Source: Rhodoferax sp.
GTDB lineage: Bacteria; Pseudomonadota; Gammaproteobacteria; Burkholderiales; Burkholderiaceae_C
Reading direction: 5' to 3'
Assembly (NCBI RefSeq): GCF_018780565.1
Contig: NZ_JADMJN010000003.1
Span: 496,001 to 560,000 of the forward strand
DNA length: 64,000 nt
The translations under genes and the position numbers were made by a program. This document shows, piece by piece, positions 26,173-36,231 of the stretch. Position 1 is the first letter of the stretch, and each line of letters begins with the position of its first letter. Below the pieces are notes generated by a model. The model saw only the letters and a program-made list of their open reading frames with translations, had not been told where the DNA came from and searched no databases.

Positions 26173-27075
26173 ATGAAATACCTAACAATTGAAGATTCCA
26201 TCGGAAAAACTCCGTTGGTGATGTTGCAACGCATTGGCGGTGCAGAAAACCGCGAGCGCGGCAATGTCATTTTGGGCAAGCTGGAAGGAAATAACCCTGC
26301 CGGTTCCGTCAAAGACCGTCCGGCACTGGCCATGATCCAGGGCGCGCAAGACCGTGGCGAAGTGAAGCCGGGCGATACGCTGATTGAGGCGACCTCGGGT
26401 AACACCGGTATCGCTTTGGCCATGGCGGCCGCCATCAAAGGCTATCGCATGATTTTGATCATGCCCGAAGATCTGTCGATCGAACGTGCTCAAACAATGA
26501 AAGCCTTTGGCGCTGAGCTGATCCTGACGCCCAAAAGCGGGGGGATGGAGTACGCCCGGGATCTGGCCGACCAAATGCAGCGGGAAGGCAAGGGGCGCGT
26601 GCTGGACCAATTTGGCAATGCCGACAACCCGCGCGCGCACTATGAGACAACCGGGCCGGAGATCTGGGCCGATACGCACGGCAAAATCACGCATTTTGTG
26701 AGTGCCATGGGAACCACCGGCACCATCACGGGTGTATCGAAGTTTCTGAAAGAAAAAAATCCGGCTATTCAAATCGTTGGCGTGCAGCCCAACGAAGGCT
26801 CTCGCATTCCCGGCATCCGGAAGTGGCCGCAAGAGTACCTGCCAAAAATATACAGTCCGACCAACGTGGACGAGTTGATGTACGTGAGCCAGGAGTCCGC
26901 AGAGGACATGTGCCGCAGATTGGCGCGTGAAGAAGGCATTTTTGCCGGTATCTCGGCCGCCGGTGCTTGCTGGGTGGCGCAGGAAATCGCCAGGCGCGAA
27001 ACCCAGGCAACCATCGTGTTCATCGTCTGCGACCGAGGCGATCGCTATTTGTCCACCGGCGTCTTTCCCGCTTAA
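26173..27075 (+). CDS. cysM: Cysteine synthase B (O-acetylserine sulfhydrylase)
   Basis: A 300-residue PLP-dependent enzyme that makes cysteine from O-acetylserine and sulfide or thiosulfate. The PLP lysine lies in NPAGSVKDRPA, the substrate loop is TSGNTG, and the phosphate-binding loop is GTTGTITG. The sequence IPGIRKWPQEYLPKIY fits CysM rather than CysK. The ATG at 26173 starts the conserved MKYLTIEDSIGKTPLV. The upstream in-frame stretch overlaps the antisense tRNA and is not coding. The Nudix hydrolase and tusA genes follow in the same direction at short spacing. Confidence 0.96.
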   Translation: MKYLTIEDSIGKTPLVMLQRIGGAENRERGNVILGKLEGNNPAGSVKDRPALAMIQGAQDRGEVKPGDTLIEATSGNTGIALAMAAAIKGYRMILIMPEDLSIERAQTMKAFGAELILTPKSGGMEYARDLADQMQREGKGRVLDQFGNADNPRAHYETTGPEIWADTHGKITHFVSAMGTTGTITGVSKFLKEKNPAIQIVGVQPNEGSRIPGIRKWPQEYLPKIYSPTNVDELMYVSQESAEDMCRRLAREEGIFAGISAAGACWVAQEIARRETQATIVFIVCDRGDRYLSTGVFPA

Positions 27076-27100
27076 ATCTTTTCAATAAATTGACCATCAA

Positions 27101-27631
27101 ATGAGCCACAAATTCAAATTTTGCCCCCAGTGTGCAACCGAGCTGGAATACATTGCCCAACTTGAAGATGGGGGTGAGAAGGAGCGACTGCGTTGCGTGG
27201 CCTGTGGTTACACACACTGGAACAATCCAACGCCGGTCCTGGCGGCGGTCATTGAATACCAGGGGAAAATTCTGCTGGCACAGAATGCTGCGTGGTCAGG
27301 CAAGATGTTTGCGCTGATCACCGGATTCATGGAGGCTGGTGAAACGCCCAAGGGGGGCATCGCCCGCGAAATCATGGAGGAAACCAGTCTGGAAGCGACC
27401 GAGCTGAATCTGATTGGTGTCTATGATTTTCAGCGCATGAACCAGATCATCATTGCCTACCATGCAGTCTGCCATGGTGAGGTCAAGCTCTCTCCCGAAC
27501 TGGTTGATTACAAGCTATTCGAATTCGATCAGGTCAAATGCTGGCCCGCTGGCACGGGTTACGCCTTGGCCGACTGGTTGCGCTCGCGCGGACATGAGCC
27601 CCAGTTTGTGGAGTTCCCGAAACGGGCCTGA
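27101..27631 (+). CDS. Nudix hydrolase with N-terminal zinc ribbon
   Basis: A 176-residue protein. The N-terminus has a four-cysteine zinc ribbon (CPQC...CVAC). The Nudix box GFMEAGETPKGGIAREIMEE is complete, with the metal-binding glutamates. The zinc ribbon plus Nudix order is that of the NudC NAD(H) pyrophosphatase group. The protein is shorter than NudC and lacks the SQPWPFP motif, so the substrate is left open. It lies 25 bases after cysM and 41 before tusA. Confidence 0.9.
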   Translation: MSHKFKFCPQCATELEYIAQLEDGGEKERLRCVACGYTHWNNPTPVLAAVIEYQGKILLAQNAAWSGKMFALITGFMEAGETPKGGIAREIMEETSLEATELNLIGVYDFQRMNQIIIAYHAVCHGEVKLSPELVDYKLFEFDQVKCWPAGTGYALADWLRSRGHEPQFVEFPKRA

Positions 27632-27672
27632 TTGCAAAGTCACTAAAATCACTGCAATTTCAAGGAAATTTG

Positions 27673-27900
27673 ATGCAAATCGACAAAGAACTCGACACCC
27701 GTGGCCTGAATTGCCCCCTGCCCATTCTGAAGGCCAAGAAGGCACTGACTGACATGCAAAGTGGTCAAACCCTGCGTGTGGTTGCAACAGATGCCGGTTC
27801 GGTACGTGACTTTCAGGCGTTTGCCAAACAGACCGGCAACGAACTGGTGGAGCAGCAGACGGCGGGCAACGATTTCATTCACGTGCTGCGCCGCCGCTGA
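27673..27900 (+). CDS. tusA: TusA/SirA-type sulfur carrier protein
   Basis: A 75-residue protein of the TusA family. The hallmark RGLNCPLPILKAKKAL has the CPxP motif, whose cysteine carries persulfide sulfur for tRNA thiolation and molybdopterin or sulfur oxidation routes. The ATG at 27673 follows AAGGAAAT. A TTG three bases earlier is less likely. It lies downstream of cysM, a sulfur-assimilation gene, so a shared transcript is plausible. The stop is 7 bases from the convergent valS stop. Confidence 0.93.
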   Translation: MQIDKELDTRGLNCPLPILKAKKALTDMQSGQTLRVVATDAGSVRDFQAFAKQTGNELVEQQTAGNDFIHVLRRR

Positions 27901-27907
27901 GCGCGGC

Positions 27908-30811
27908 CTAGCCCAAGCGGGCCAGCTGATCCTTCACCTTGGATAGCGTGGCAGCAAAGTCTGTCATGCGCTTGCGCTCCTGGTCGATAACGGCGGCAGG
28001 CGCCCTGGCGACAAAGGCTTCATTGCCCAGCTTGCCTTCGGTTTTGGCAATCTCATTTTCTAGACGCGCAACCTCTTTGCCCAGACGGAGTTTTTCGGCG
28101 TTCACATCGATTTCCATGTGCAGGCAGATGCGCGCTTCGCCCACCACGGCAACCGGCGCGGCCTGAGCCGCCGCCGCCCACGCTGCTTCGTCGTCAAATA
28201 CGCGCACTTCATTGAGTTTGGCAAGGGCTTGCAGCACTGGCGCGGCACTTTTCAGGAAGTCGGCTTCACTGGCCTGGGCAGCGATCACGAACAGGGGTAG
28301 GCGGGTGGAGGGGGACACGTTCATCTCGCCGCGCAGGTTGCGGCAGGCGTCCACCAACAGCTTGAGTTTGGCCACATGTGCAATGGCTGCCTCATCAATC
28401 CGCTCGGGCTGGCTGACCGGGTAGGCGGCGATCGATACAGACTCGCCACCACGACCGGCAACCGGCGCCACTTTTTGCCACAGTTCTTCGGTCACGAACG
28501 GAATAACGGGGTGGGCGAGCCGCAGGATGGTTTCCAGGGTGCGGATCAGGGTGCGGCGGGTGGCGCGTTTCTGGGCGTCGTCCCCGCTTTGAATCTGGAC
28601 CTTGGCGATTTCGAGATACCAGTCGCAGAACTCGTTCCAGACGAAGTCGTAGATTGTGCTGGCCACGTTGTCCAGACGGTAGTCCTCAAAGCCTTTGGCG
28701 ACTTCGGCTTCCACGCGCTGCAGCAGCGAGACGATCCAGCGGTCGGCAGCGCTGAAACTCAGGTAACCCTGCGCAGAACCTCCAACGGCACATTCTTCCT
28801 TGGTGTGTTCCTTCAGGCCGCAATCCTGGCCTTCGCAGTTCATCAGCACAAAGCGGCTGGCGTTCCAGAGTTTGTTGCAGAAGTTGCGGTAGCCCTCGCA
28901 GCGTTTGGCGTCGAAATTGATGCTGCGGCCTAATGAGGCGAGCGAAGCAAAGGTGAAGCGCAGGGCGTCGGCGCCAAAAGCCGGAATACCGGTGGGGAAT
29001 TCTTTTTCGGTGTTCTTGCGCACAGCAGGCGCTGTCTCGGGTTTGCGCAGACCTTCCGAGCGCTTGACCAGCAACTCGGGCAGTGCAATACCGTCAATCA
29101 GGTCCACCGGGTCCAGCACGTTGCCCTCGCTCTTGCTCATCTTCTTGCCCTGAGCATCGCGCACCAGGCCATGGATGTAGACATGTTTGAACGGCACTTT
29201 GCCGGTGAAGTGCGTGGTCATCATGATCATCCGGGCGACCCAGAAGAAGATGATGTCGTAGCCCGTGACCAGCACGCTGCTTGGCAGATAGAGGTCGAAA
29301 TCCTGCGTCTTTTCGGGCCAGCCCATGGTGCTGAAGGGGACCAGCGCGGAGGAGTACCAGGTATCGAGCACGTCCTCGTCACGGCGCAGCGTTTTACCGG
29401 GTGCCTGGGCTTGTGCCTCGGCTTCGTTGCGCGCCACATAGACCTTGCCGTCTTCGTCGTACCAGGCCGGAATCTGGTGGCCCCACCAGAGCTGGCGGCT
29501 GATGCACCAGTCGGTGATGTTGTTCATCCACTGGTTGTAGGTGTTGATCCAGTTCTCGGGCACAAAGCGCACTTCGCCGGACTGGACGGCGTCGATCGCC
29601 TTTTGCGCGATGGATTTTCCGGTGGCGTCTTGCGGGCTGACCTTGTTCATGGCGACAAACCACTGGTCGGTCAGCATGGGTTCGATCACCTGACCGGTGC
29701 GCGCGCAACGCGGCACCATGAGCTTGTGCTTCTTGATCTCCACCACCAGGCCCAAGGCTTGCAGGTCGGCAACGACCTTCTTGCGGGCTACAAACCGGTC
29801 CAGGCCCTGGTAGGGCACCGGGGCCAGATCGTTGACTTTGGCGTCGAGCGTCAGGATACCGATGATGGGCAGCTTGTGGCGCTGGCCCACGGCATAGTCG
29901 TTCTGGTCATGCGCGGGGGTGACTTTCACCACGCCAGTGCCGAAGGTCTTGTCGACGTAATCGTCGGCAATGACGGGGATGGAGCGATCGCACAAGGGCA
30001 GGGTGACGTGCTTGCCGATCAGGTGCTGGTAGCGCTCGTCTTCGGGGTGGACCATCACGGCCACGTCGCCCAGCATGGTTTCCGGGCGGGTGGTGGCAAC
30101 GGTCAGGCCTGTTGCCATTTCGCCGTTGACCAGCTGCGCGCCATCGGCAAACGGATAGCTGATGTGCCACAGGAAACCGTCTTCCTCTTCGCTTTCCACT
30201 TCCAGATCGCTCACGGCGCTCTGCAAAATCGGGTCCCAGTTCACCAGGCGCTTGCCGCGGTAGATCAGGCCCTGCTCATACAGCTGCACAAAGGTTTCTG
30301 TCACCGTCTTGGAGAGCTTGTCGTCCATGGTGAAGTATTCGCGGCTCCAGTCCACGCTGTCGCCCATGCGGCGCATCTGGGTGGTGATGGTGTTGCCGGA
30401 TTTCTCTTTCCATTCCCAGACCTTGGCGACAAAATTTTTGCGGCCCAGGTCGTGACGGCTGACCTTTTGCTCCTGCAACTGGCGCTCCACCACGATTTGC
30501 GTCGCGATGCCGGCGTGGTCGGTGCCGGGAATCCAGACCGTGTTGTCGCCACGCATGCGGTGGTATCGCGTCAGCGAGTCCATGATGGTCTGGTTGAAGG
30601 CATGCCCCATGTGCAAGGTACCGGTCACGTTGGGGGGCGGCAGCTGGATGGCAAAGGACTCGGCACCGGCTTTGGGGGTCTTGGTGCCACGGTAGCCGGC
30701 GTGGGCATATTCCCGGCGTTCCCATTCAGGGCCCCAATGCGCCTCCAGGGCGGCAGGCTCGAAAGATTTGGACAGGCTGTTAAGGCCGGGTTGTTGCAGT
30801 TCGTCGTTCAT
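27908..30811 (-). CDS. valS: Valyl-tRNA synthetase
   Basis: A 967-residue class I aminoacyl-tRNA synthetase. The HIGH-type signature is [14 protein letters not shown] and the KMSKS loop is [14 protein letters not shown]. The editing domain includes [17 protein letters not shown]. The C-terminal coiled-coil tail is present ([15 protein letters not shown]). Length and domain order are typical. It is monocistronic. Nothing else is visible in the 110-base space before the GGDEF-EAL gene's stop. Confidence 0.97.
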   Translation of the reverse strand: MNDELQQPGLNSLSKSFEPAALEAHWGPEWERREYAHAGYRGTKTPKAGAESFAIQLPPPNVTGTLHMGHAFNQTIMDSLTRYHRMRGDNTVWIPGTDHAGIATQIVVERQLQEQKVSRHDLGRKNFVAKVWEWKEKSGNTITTQMRRMGDSVDWSREYFTMDDKLSKTVTETFVQLYEQGLIYRGKRLVNWDPILQSAVSDLEVESEEEDGFLWHISYPFADGAQLVNGEMATGLTVATTRPETMLGDVAVMVHPEDERYQHLIGKHVTLPLCDRSIPVIADDYVDKTFGTGVVKVTPAHDQNDYAVGQRHKLPIIGILTLDAKVNDLAPVPYQGLDRFVARKKVVADLQALGLVVEIKKHKLMVPRCARTGQVIEPMLTDQWFVAMNKVSPQDATGKSIAQKAIDAVQSGEVRFVPENWINTYNQWMNNITDWCISRQLWWGHQIPAWYDEDGKVYVARNEAEAQAQAPGKTLRRDEDVLDTWYSSALVPFSTMGWPEKTQDFDLYLPSSVLVTGYDIIFFWVARMIMMTTHFTGKVPFKHVYIHGLVRDAQGKKMSKSEGNVLDPVDLIDGIALPELLVKRSEGLRKPETAPAVRKNTEKEFPTGIPAFGADALRFTFASLASLGRSINFDAKRCEGYRNFCNKLWNASRFVLMNCEGQDCGLKEHTKEECAVGGSAQGYLSFSAADRWIVSLLQRVEAEVAKGFEDYRLDNVASTIYDFVWNEFCDWYLEIAKVQIQSGDDAQKRATRRTLIRTLETILRLAHPVIPFVTEELWQKVAPVAGRGGESVSIAAYPVSQPERIDEAAIAHVAKLKLLVDACRNLRGEMNVSPSTRLPLFVIAAQASEADFLKSAAPVLQALAKLNEVRVFDDEAAWAAAAQAAPVAVVGEARICLHMEIDVNAEKLRLGKEVARLENEIAKTEGKLGNEAFVARAPAAVIDQERKRMTDFAATLSKVKDQLARLG

Positions 30812-30921
30812 GGTGTCTTTTGCTTGTTCGCATCAGGGCCGTCGGTGGCTGGCTGAGAGCGAATGTGGCGCACCTCAAGGGTGAGGTGCCACCAGGGGAT
30901 TAAGGCTGTGAGCTGCTGATT

Positions 30922-32820
30922 TTATTCGACGCCGGTGTTTCCCCGCCGCACGTAGTTCACCAGGTCTGCCGCCGCCATGGGGCGGCCCAGCAAATAGCCT
31001 TGCAGGATGTGGCAGCCACAGGCGCGCAGGAACTCGGCCTGTTCGTCGGTTTCCACACCCTCCGCCACCACCTTGATGTCCAGGGCGCGGGACATCTGAA
31101 TGACGGCCGTCACAATTGCGGCATTCCCGACATCCCCAGGCAGGCCATGGATGAAGCTCCGGTCGATTTTCAGCGAGCCCACTTCAAAACGCTTGAGATA
31201 GCCCAGCGACGAATAGCCCGTGCCGAAATCGTCGATGGAGAGTGAAAAACCTGCGCCATGGAATGCGTCCAGAACCACGGTGGCGCCTTCTCCCATCAGG
31301 GCGCTTTCGGTGATTTCAAATTCGAAACGTTCAACCGCTTCGCCTGCACGCATGAGTGTCTTGCGAAAATTCTCGACCACCCCGGTGCCCGCTTGCAGTT
31401 GCCGCGGTGAGACATTGACCGACACCTTGGGCAAATCGAGGCCGCTGGCCCGCATGAACACGAGGTCCCGGCAGACCTGGTTCAATACCCAATCTCCCAG
31501 CTCTGTGATCAGGCCTGTTTTTTCTGCGATGGGAATGAACTCCACCGGCGAGACAAGCTGCCCGTCTTCTTGCCGCCATCGGAGCAGGGCTTCGACCCCG
31601 AGCAACTGCCGTGTTTGGGCACAAAGCTGCGGCTGGTAGGCGATCCACAAGCCATGCCCGTCGTTGTTCAGGGCTTGGCGCAGGCCGGCTTCGAGGTTCA
31701 GATCGAAGCGCACGCGTGCGTCAATTTCTTCCGAAAAGAACTGGAAACCGTTTTTCCCTTTTGTCTTGGCCACATACATGGCCATGTCCGCGCAGCGCAG
31801 CAACACCGCCGGGTCGGTGCCGTCGGCAGGTAGCAGGGCCACGCCGATGCTCAGGCCCACGTGGCTGGGCGTGGGCTCGGTCGGGAATGGCTCACTGATG
31901 GCCTCAATCATGGCACGCGCCACCATGGCTACGTCTTCCGAGTCCTTGATGTCGTGCAGGATGGCGCCAAACTCGTCTCCACCCAGGCGGGCCACCACAT
32001 CGGTTGAACGCACAACGCTGACCATCCGTTCCCCGATCATCTTCAGGACCTTGTCACCCACTTCGTGGCCGAAGGAGTCGTTCACTTTCTTGAAATCATC
32101 GACATCGATGAAAAACAGCGCCGCGCCTGCACGATCGCGCGTGAGCCGCAATGCAGTCTGTTGCAACTCGTGTTCAAAAAAACGTCGATTGGCCAGCCCG
32201 GTCACCTGGTCATAAAACGCCAGTTGTTCCAGGCGTTCTTCGGCGTGTGTCATGCGCCGGCGCAGCCCGCCAGTCAGGCGATAGGCCAGTGCCAGAGCCA
32301 CGGTCGCGATGCCCAGCACACCCAGCGCGTATTCGAGCAGCCGCCAGTAAAGAGATGAAAAGCTCACATGGAGCAGCAGGGTACCTACCTTGGAGCCGTC
32401 AACGCGGACATCCTCCCGCAAATGGCCGTCCAGCAATCCGAACGCCATCGAGTTCGGCACAGACGCCAGAGGGTCTGCATGTGCATCACCATTTTGTGGC
32501 AGTTGTTCCGGGAATCCCTGTCCACCTATTGCAGCGAGTTGCACGCCATTGGAGCGGTACAGAGCCCCACCCATGACGCGCGGGCTCAGGCGTGCAGTGC
32601 CAATGGTTTCCTGCGCCGCCTTGGGGTCATTGAACAGCAGGGCGGCTGCGCTGTTCGCGCCAATGATGGCGGCCTCTGTGCGCAACTCTTCCAGCATCAG
32701 CTGGCGTGCCACCACGTATTGATGCACCACCAACAGAATGAACGCGATCAACATGGCCAGGCCCGTCGACAACAGGCTCAGTCGATTGGAACGCCGGATT
32801 CGGTCATTCGGGGTACTCAT
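30922..32820 (-). CDS. GGDEF-EAL cyclic di-GMP synthase/phosphodiesterase with CHASE8-like sensor
   Basis: A 632-residue inner-membrane protein. Two transmembrane helices (about residues 15-35 and 162-181) bracket a periplasmic domain of the CHASE8 type, as in YfiN/TpbB. The GGDEF site is intact (280-284), with an RxxD inhibitory site (271-274) five residues before it. The EAL domain keeps GVEALLRW, NVSPRQL, EITES, DDFGTGYSS, KIDRSFI and EGVET. Both activities are therefore possible. It starts 4 bases after the yfiR stop. By analogy with Pseudomonas YfiN, the periplasmic domain would be held in check by YfiR. Unlike YfiN, this protein also carries an EAL domain. Confidence 0.93.
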   Translation of the reverse strand: MSTPNDRIRRSNRLSLLSTGLAMLIAFILLVVHQYVVARQLMLEELRTEAAIIGANSAAALLFNDPKAAQETIGTARLSPRVMGGALYRSNGVQLAAIGGQGFPEQLPQNGDAHADPLASVPNSMAFGLLDGHLREDVRVDGSKVGTLLLHVSFSSLYWRLLEYALGVLGIATVALALAYRLTGGLRRRMTHAEERLEQLAFYDQVTGLANRRFFEHELQQTALRLTRDRAGAALFFIDVDDFKKVNDSFGHEVGDKVLKMIGERMVSVVRSTDVVARLGGDEFGAILHDIKDSEDVAMVARAMIEAISEPFPTEPTPSHVGLSIGVALLPADGTDPAVLLRCADMAMYVAKTKGKNGFQFFSEEIDARVRFDLNLEAGLRQALNNDGHGLWIAYQPQLCAQTRQLLGVEALLRWRQEDGQLVSPVEFIPIAEKTGLITELGDWVLNQVCRDLVFMRASGLDLPKVSVNVSPRQLQAGTGVVENFRKTLMRAGEAVERFEFEITESALMGEGATVVLDAFHGAGFSLSIDDFGTGYSSLGYLKRFEVGSLKIDRSFIHGLPGDVGNAAIVTAVIQMSRALDIKVVAEGVETDEQAEFLRACGCHILQGYLLGRPMAAADLVNYVRRGNTGVE

Positions 32821-32824
32821 TGGG

Positions 32825-33361
32825 TCACTCTAGCACTTGCCGCGCCAGCCGAAGGACTTTGGAGCTGACGACAAGCCCGCCCTTGCGCACTGAGCGAAGA
32901 TCAATATCGAAGACGACGCGTCCGCTTTCGATCTCCAGATTGATCATGGCCCCGCGCTGCAGAAAGCCCGGCGAATCACCGACGACCAAGACGCCAGCGG
33001 GCGAAAAGCCGGGGGCAATGCGGGCAAGGTTCGAGGTGTCAACCGGTGACAGGTAAAGGGCATGGCAACCCCCGATACCTGTGATGTCCACTCGCACCAC
33101 CTGGAGGGGCTTGTTTTTGATCAGTTTTCCTTCGAAACGGCCCAATGAAGTGCTTACGGGTCCGCCGTCCAGGTAGCACAGCGTCAGCTTGTCGGCGGCT
33201 TGCAGTCCATGGGTCGGCCAGTCCACAAAAAGGAGCATGTTGGCCACAATGGCCGCTTTCAACTCGGACTCCGGCGCCTGGCGCTGTGCCATCGCCCACG
33301 GCGTGACCGCCAGAAGGGTCAGGGCAAGCAGCTTTCGCCAGAACGCTGGAGAGTGCAGCAT
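32825..33361 (-). CDS. YfiR family periplasmic repressor (DUF4154)
   Basis: A 178-residue exported protein. The N-terminal signal peptide (LLALTLLAVTPWAMA) is followed by the DUF4154/YfiR core ELKAAIVANMLLFVDWP, LCYLDGG and GCHALYLSP, ending FDIDLRSVRKGGLVVSSKVL. Two cysteines (Cys62, Cys99) correspond in position to a disulfide pair of Pseudomonas YfiR, which represses the diguanylate cyclase YfiN from the periplasm. The ATG at 33361 is preferred. Earlier in-frame codons overlap the TonB gene. It lies between the TonB receptor gene (10-base gap) and the GGDEF-EAL gene (4-base gap). Confidence 0.88.
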   Translation of the reverse strand: MLHSPAFWRKLLALTLLAVTPWAMAQRQAPESELKAAIVANMLLFVDWPTHGLQAADKLTLCYLDGGPVSTSLGRFEGKLIKNKPLQVVRVDITGIGGCHALYLSPVDTSNLARIAPGFSPAGVLVVGDSPGFLQRGAMINLEIESGRVVFDIDLRSVRKGGLVVSSKVLRLARQVLE

Positions 33362-33371
33362 GGATGTTCTG

Positions 33372-35408
33372 TCAAAGAGGCAGTGTCCAGCGCAGCCTGA
33401 ACTGCCGCCCGTCCTGACCCAGTGCATCGGGGACGAAGGCCGATGAGGCCGGGTCAAGGTAACGGCGATCGCCGACGTTGTAGATGCCCAGCGAAAGCTC
33501 TCCCAAGCCGCCCAGGCGTTTCGATGTGACGGTCAGGTTAAGAACGCCGTTGCCGGAAACACGGCTGCCCAGGGAGCGCCGGTCGGACATGCCCAGCCAT
33601 TCGCCGCCCAGCGCCCATCCCGCAGGCAGCGGTGCGCCAAATACCAATTTGCCCAGCAAACGGGGCGAATTGCCAAGTTCGCTGCCATCGGCCATACTGG
33701 ATTGTTGCCACGCGATGCTGCCGCGCAGCAGATAGTTGCCAAGCCATCGCCTTTCTGCATTGAACTCGATGCCATGCGCACGGACTTCGGCCTGATTGGC
33801 AAAGACAGCCAGGCCATCGGCTGGGTCCGTGACCTGTTCAATCATGTTGCGCATCTCATTGCGGTAGATGCTCAAGCCGAATCGGCCGGTTTGACCAACG
33901 CGAAAATCTGCTGCCAATTCAGCGCTTTGGATGCGTTCCGGCAACAGGTTGGGATTCGCCTTCTGGACCACCCCTCCATCCTCATAAAAACGTTCGTAGG
34001 CATTCGGCGCGCGGTAGGCGTTGCCAAGCATGGCTTTCAACACCGCCTTGTCATTGGGCTGGTAGATCAGCGCCACGCGTGGCGATGAGATTCCCGCGTA
34101 GTCGCTGTGTTTGTCGTAGCGCAAGCCGAAGTTCAGCAGCCATTGCTTTTGCAAGCGCCATTCGTCCTGGATGAACATGCCGTAGGTCTGTGCGGGGCGG
34201 TTGCTGTCCAGGTGAGCAGTTGCGGGGTTGACGTCAAAGTTGCGTTGTTCCAGCTGGGTGTTGCGCTGCACTTCAGCGCCGAACAACAACTTGTGATCTT
34301 GCAGCGTCGTGACGGTCAGACGGTAGTCGGCACCCACCCAGTTGGCCCGGCCTTGGTCAATATTGTCCAGCGGGCCGGCGTAGCGGTAGTTGCCGTCGTA
34401 TTGGTAATTGCCCGCGAAGGTTCTGAACTGTTGCTGCCATCCGTTGGACAGCTGGCCGTCGTAGGCCAGCTCGATCAGCGCATGCTGGTCAAGCGAGCTG
34501 GTTCCCGCCTGGCCAAACACTGTCTCGTAAGACGCATTGGGTATGTTTTTTTCGCGTGTGCTGAAGCTGCTGGTCAGGCGCCAGTCGCCAAGGCGCAGCT
34601 TGCCGTAGACCTTGGTGTACTTCTCGCCATCCAGGCCGCGGGCCCATCCGTCGGTGGTTCCGTTGTCAAATTCCCTGAAATAAAGATCGGTACCGCGTGA
34701 ATCGTAGGCCGAAAATCCGAACAGCCAGTCACTCGTACTGTTGATGCGCTGTCCAGCCAGCAAGCCCAGACGCCCGCTTTGCCCGCTACCGCCCTCCACC
34801 GTCAAGCGCGCACCATTGATGTCCCCACCCTCCAGCATCACAGCATTCACAATGCCGAACACGGCGTTGGCGCCGTAAACGGCCGAGGCCGGGCCAGAGA
34901 CAAACTCCAGGCGCTTGACCCAGTCCATCTCTATAGGTGCTTCATTGCCGACCTGGGCCTGGTCATAAAGCGCGTCATTGCGCCGGGTGCCGTCGGTCAG
35001 CAGGAGGATGCGGGAGTTGTAGTCCCCTGGACGGTTGAAGCCGCGTACGCCAAGGTAGGTGTAATTCCGGTCATTGCTGACATAGACGCCAGGCACAGTC
35101 GACAGCGCTGCGGCCAGGTTGCGGTAGCCGTGCCGGCGCAATTCATCCGCGTGAATCACGGTTGCCGAAGCGGGTGAGTCGGCTAGCGGTTGGGCATACC
35201 GCGATGCGCTTTGAACTTCGACACGCAGCAGGTCGTCAAGTGACATTTGCCTCAGTTCGCCGGCGTCAGCCAGCAAAGCGCCCGCTTCGACGGATGCGCT
35301 ACAGAAAACCAGCAGCAGTGCGCGCCAGCGTGCCAGCCGTGCATGGCCTGCCAAGGACCGAGTACAGGCTACCTGTGCGCCTGAGGACGCGAATATGACC
35401 GTGTTCAC
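33372..35408 (-). CDS. TonB-dependent outer-membrane receptor
   Basis: A 678-residue outer-membrane receptor. After an N-terminal export region the plug domain begins near SLDDLLRVEVQSASRY and carries TYLGVRGFNRPGDYNSRILL and VKRLEFVSGPASAVYGANAV. The barrel strands follow, and the chain ends in an aromatic-hydrophobic terminal strand (FRLRWTLPL). The start is a GTG at 35408 with AGGA about 10 bases upstream. The ligand is not predictable. It is the first gene of an operon with yfiR and a GGDEF-EAL gene, so uptake or binding at the outer membrane may be linked to c-di-GMP signalling. Confidence 0.92.
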   Translation of the reverse strand: MNTVIFASSGAQVACTRSLAGHARLARWRALLLVFCSASVEAGALLADAGELRQMSLDDLLRVEVQSASRYAQPLADSPASATVIHADELRRHGYRNLAAALSTVPGVYVSNDRNYTYLGVRGFNRPGDYNSRILLLTDGTRRNDALYDQAQVGNEAPIEMDWVKRLEFVSGPASAVYGANAVFGIVNAVMLEGGDINGARLTVEGGSGQSGRLGLLAGQRINSTSDWLFGFSAYDSRGTDLYFREFDNGTTDGWARGLDGEKYTKVYGKLRLGDWRLTSSFSTREKNIPNASYETVFGQAGTSSLDQHALIELAYDGQLSNGWQQQFRTFAGNYQYDGNYRYAGPLDNIDQGRANWVGADYRLTVTTLQDHKLLFGAEVQRNTQLEQRNFDVNPATAHLDSNRPAQTYGMFIQDEWRLQKQWLLNFGLRYDKHSDYAGISSPRVALIYQPNDKAVLKAMLGNAYRAPNAYERFYEDGGVVQKANPNLLPERIQSAELAADFRVGQTGRFGLSIYRNEMRNMIEQVTDPADGLAVFANQAEVRAHGIEFNAERRWLGNYLLRGSIAWQQSSMADGSELGNSPRLLGKLVFGAPLPAGWALGGEWLGMSDRRSLGSRVSGNGVLNLTVTSKRLGGLGELSLGIYNVGDRRYLDPASSAFVPDALGQDGRQFRLRWTLPL

Positions 35409-35724
35409 AACCGGTTTCCTGATATTTTTTCTTGCTCAACGACGGGGACTCCCGCGCCCAGTCGACGAATCGTCAAATGACGCGGCAAGCCAAGTCTAAG
35501 GCCGAAGACGGGGCGCGCGGGCTTATTGGGATCTTTAGGTGACATCCCCTGAGTTGGCTGGGTTGATTTTTATCAAAAAGCATTTTCAATAGGCATAAGC
35601 AATTGACGGTATTGAGGCATCCAATTAGACGCAGCTACCTATTCGGTCTAAGCTGATCCAGTCTTTGGCAAATTTTTGTTCAAGGCGAATGGGTTAAATT
35701 ATTTTTTACCACTAGGAGATTTCC
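35409..35724. other. Divergent control region, TonB operon / rubrerythrin operon
   Basis: A 316-base non-coding region between the divergent TonB receptor and rubrerythrin genes. It holds the GTG-start ribosome binding site on the left, a perfect FNR-type palindrome at 35563-35576, and a TTGACG at about 35603 that could serve as a -35 element. The right end carries AGGAGA before the rubrerythrin ATG. No small gene or RNA family is evident. Confidence 0.8.
35563..35576. promoter_or_regulatory. FNR/Anr-type binding site
   Basis: TTGATTTTTATCAA is a perfect match to the FNR consensus TTGAT-N4-ATCAA. It lies 149 bases before the rubrerythrin start and 155 bases before the TonB receptor start. 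A start site near 35611 would place it at -41.5, the class II activator position. It would make the rubrerythrin operon respond to low oxygen. Confidence 0.72.
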
Positions 35725-36147
35725 ATGGCAGCACTCAAAGGCTCGAAGACGGAAGACAACCTGAAAGCCGCTTTCGCAGGCGAATCCCAGGCCAACCGCC
35801 GCTATTTGTACTTCGCGAACAAGGCCGACATCGAAGGCCAGAACGACGTGGCAGCGCTGTTCCGCTCCACGGCCGAAGGTGAGACCGGCCATGCCCACGG
35901 TCACCTGGAATGGCTGGAACAGTGCGGTGACCCGGCTACCGGATTGCCCATTGGCCCAACGCGGGACAACCTGAAGGCCGCTGTGGCCGGTGAAACCCAC
36001 GAGTACACCGACATGTACCCGGGCATGGCCAAGACCGCGCGCACGGAAGGCCATGACGAGATTGCCGACTGGTTTGAAACATTGGCCAAGGCCGAGCGCT
36101 CGCACGCCAACCGCTATGCCAAGGCACTGGCTGAGCTGGTTGATTGA
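35725..36147 (+). CDS. Rubrerythrin-type di-iron protein (no rubredoxin domain)
   Basis: A 140-residue four-helix di-iron protein. The iron ligands fit the ferritin-like pattern: Glu20, Glu53xxHis56, Glu90 and Glu124xxHis127. The C-terminal rubredoxin domain of classical rubrerythrin is missing, so electrons must come from another protein. Family members reduce hydrogen peroxide. The start is clear, with AGGAG ahead of the ATG. It begins a three-gene run with an Fe-S oxidoreductase and a DUF3501 gene behind an FNR-type site. The neighbour Fe-S protein is a candidate reductase. Confidence 0.92.
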   Translation: MAALKGSKTEDNLKAAFAGESQANRRYLYFANKADIEGQNDVAALFRSTAEGETGHAHGHLEWLEQCGDPATGLPIGPTRDNLKAAVAGETHEYTDMYPGMAKTARTEGHDEIADWFETLAKAERSHANRYAKALAELVD

Positions 36148-36231
36148 TTGATTCGCAAGTGATGTGTGTTGGGCGTTGTTCGCAGCGCCTAATGCACAGC
36201 ATTTGAGTTCCTGCCTACAGAAAGACACACC

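Noticed and set aside
29171..30856. Long open frame of 561 codons on the plus strand
   Set aside because: It is antisense to valS and has no recognisable domain.
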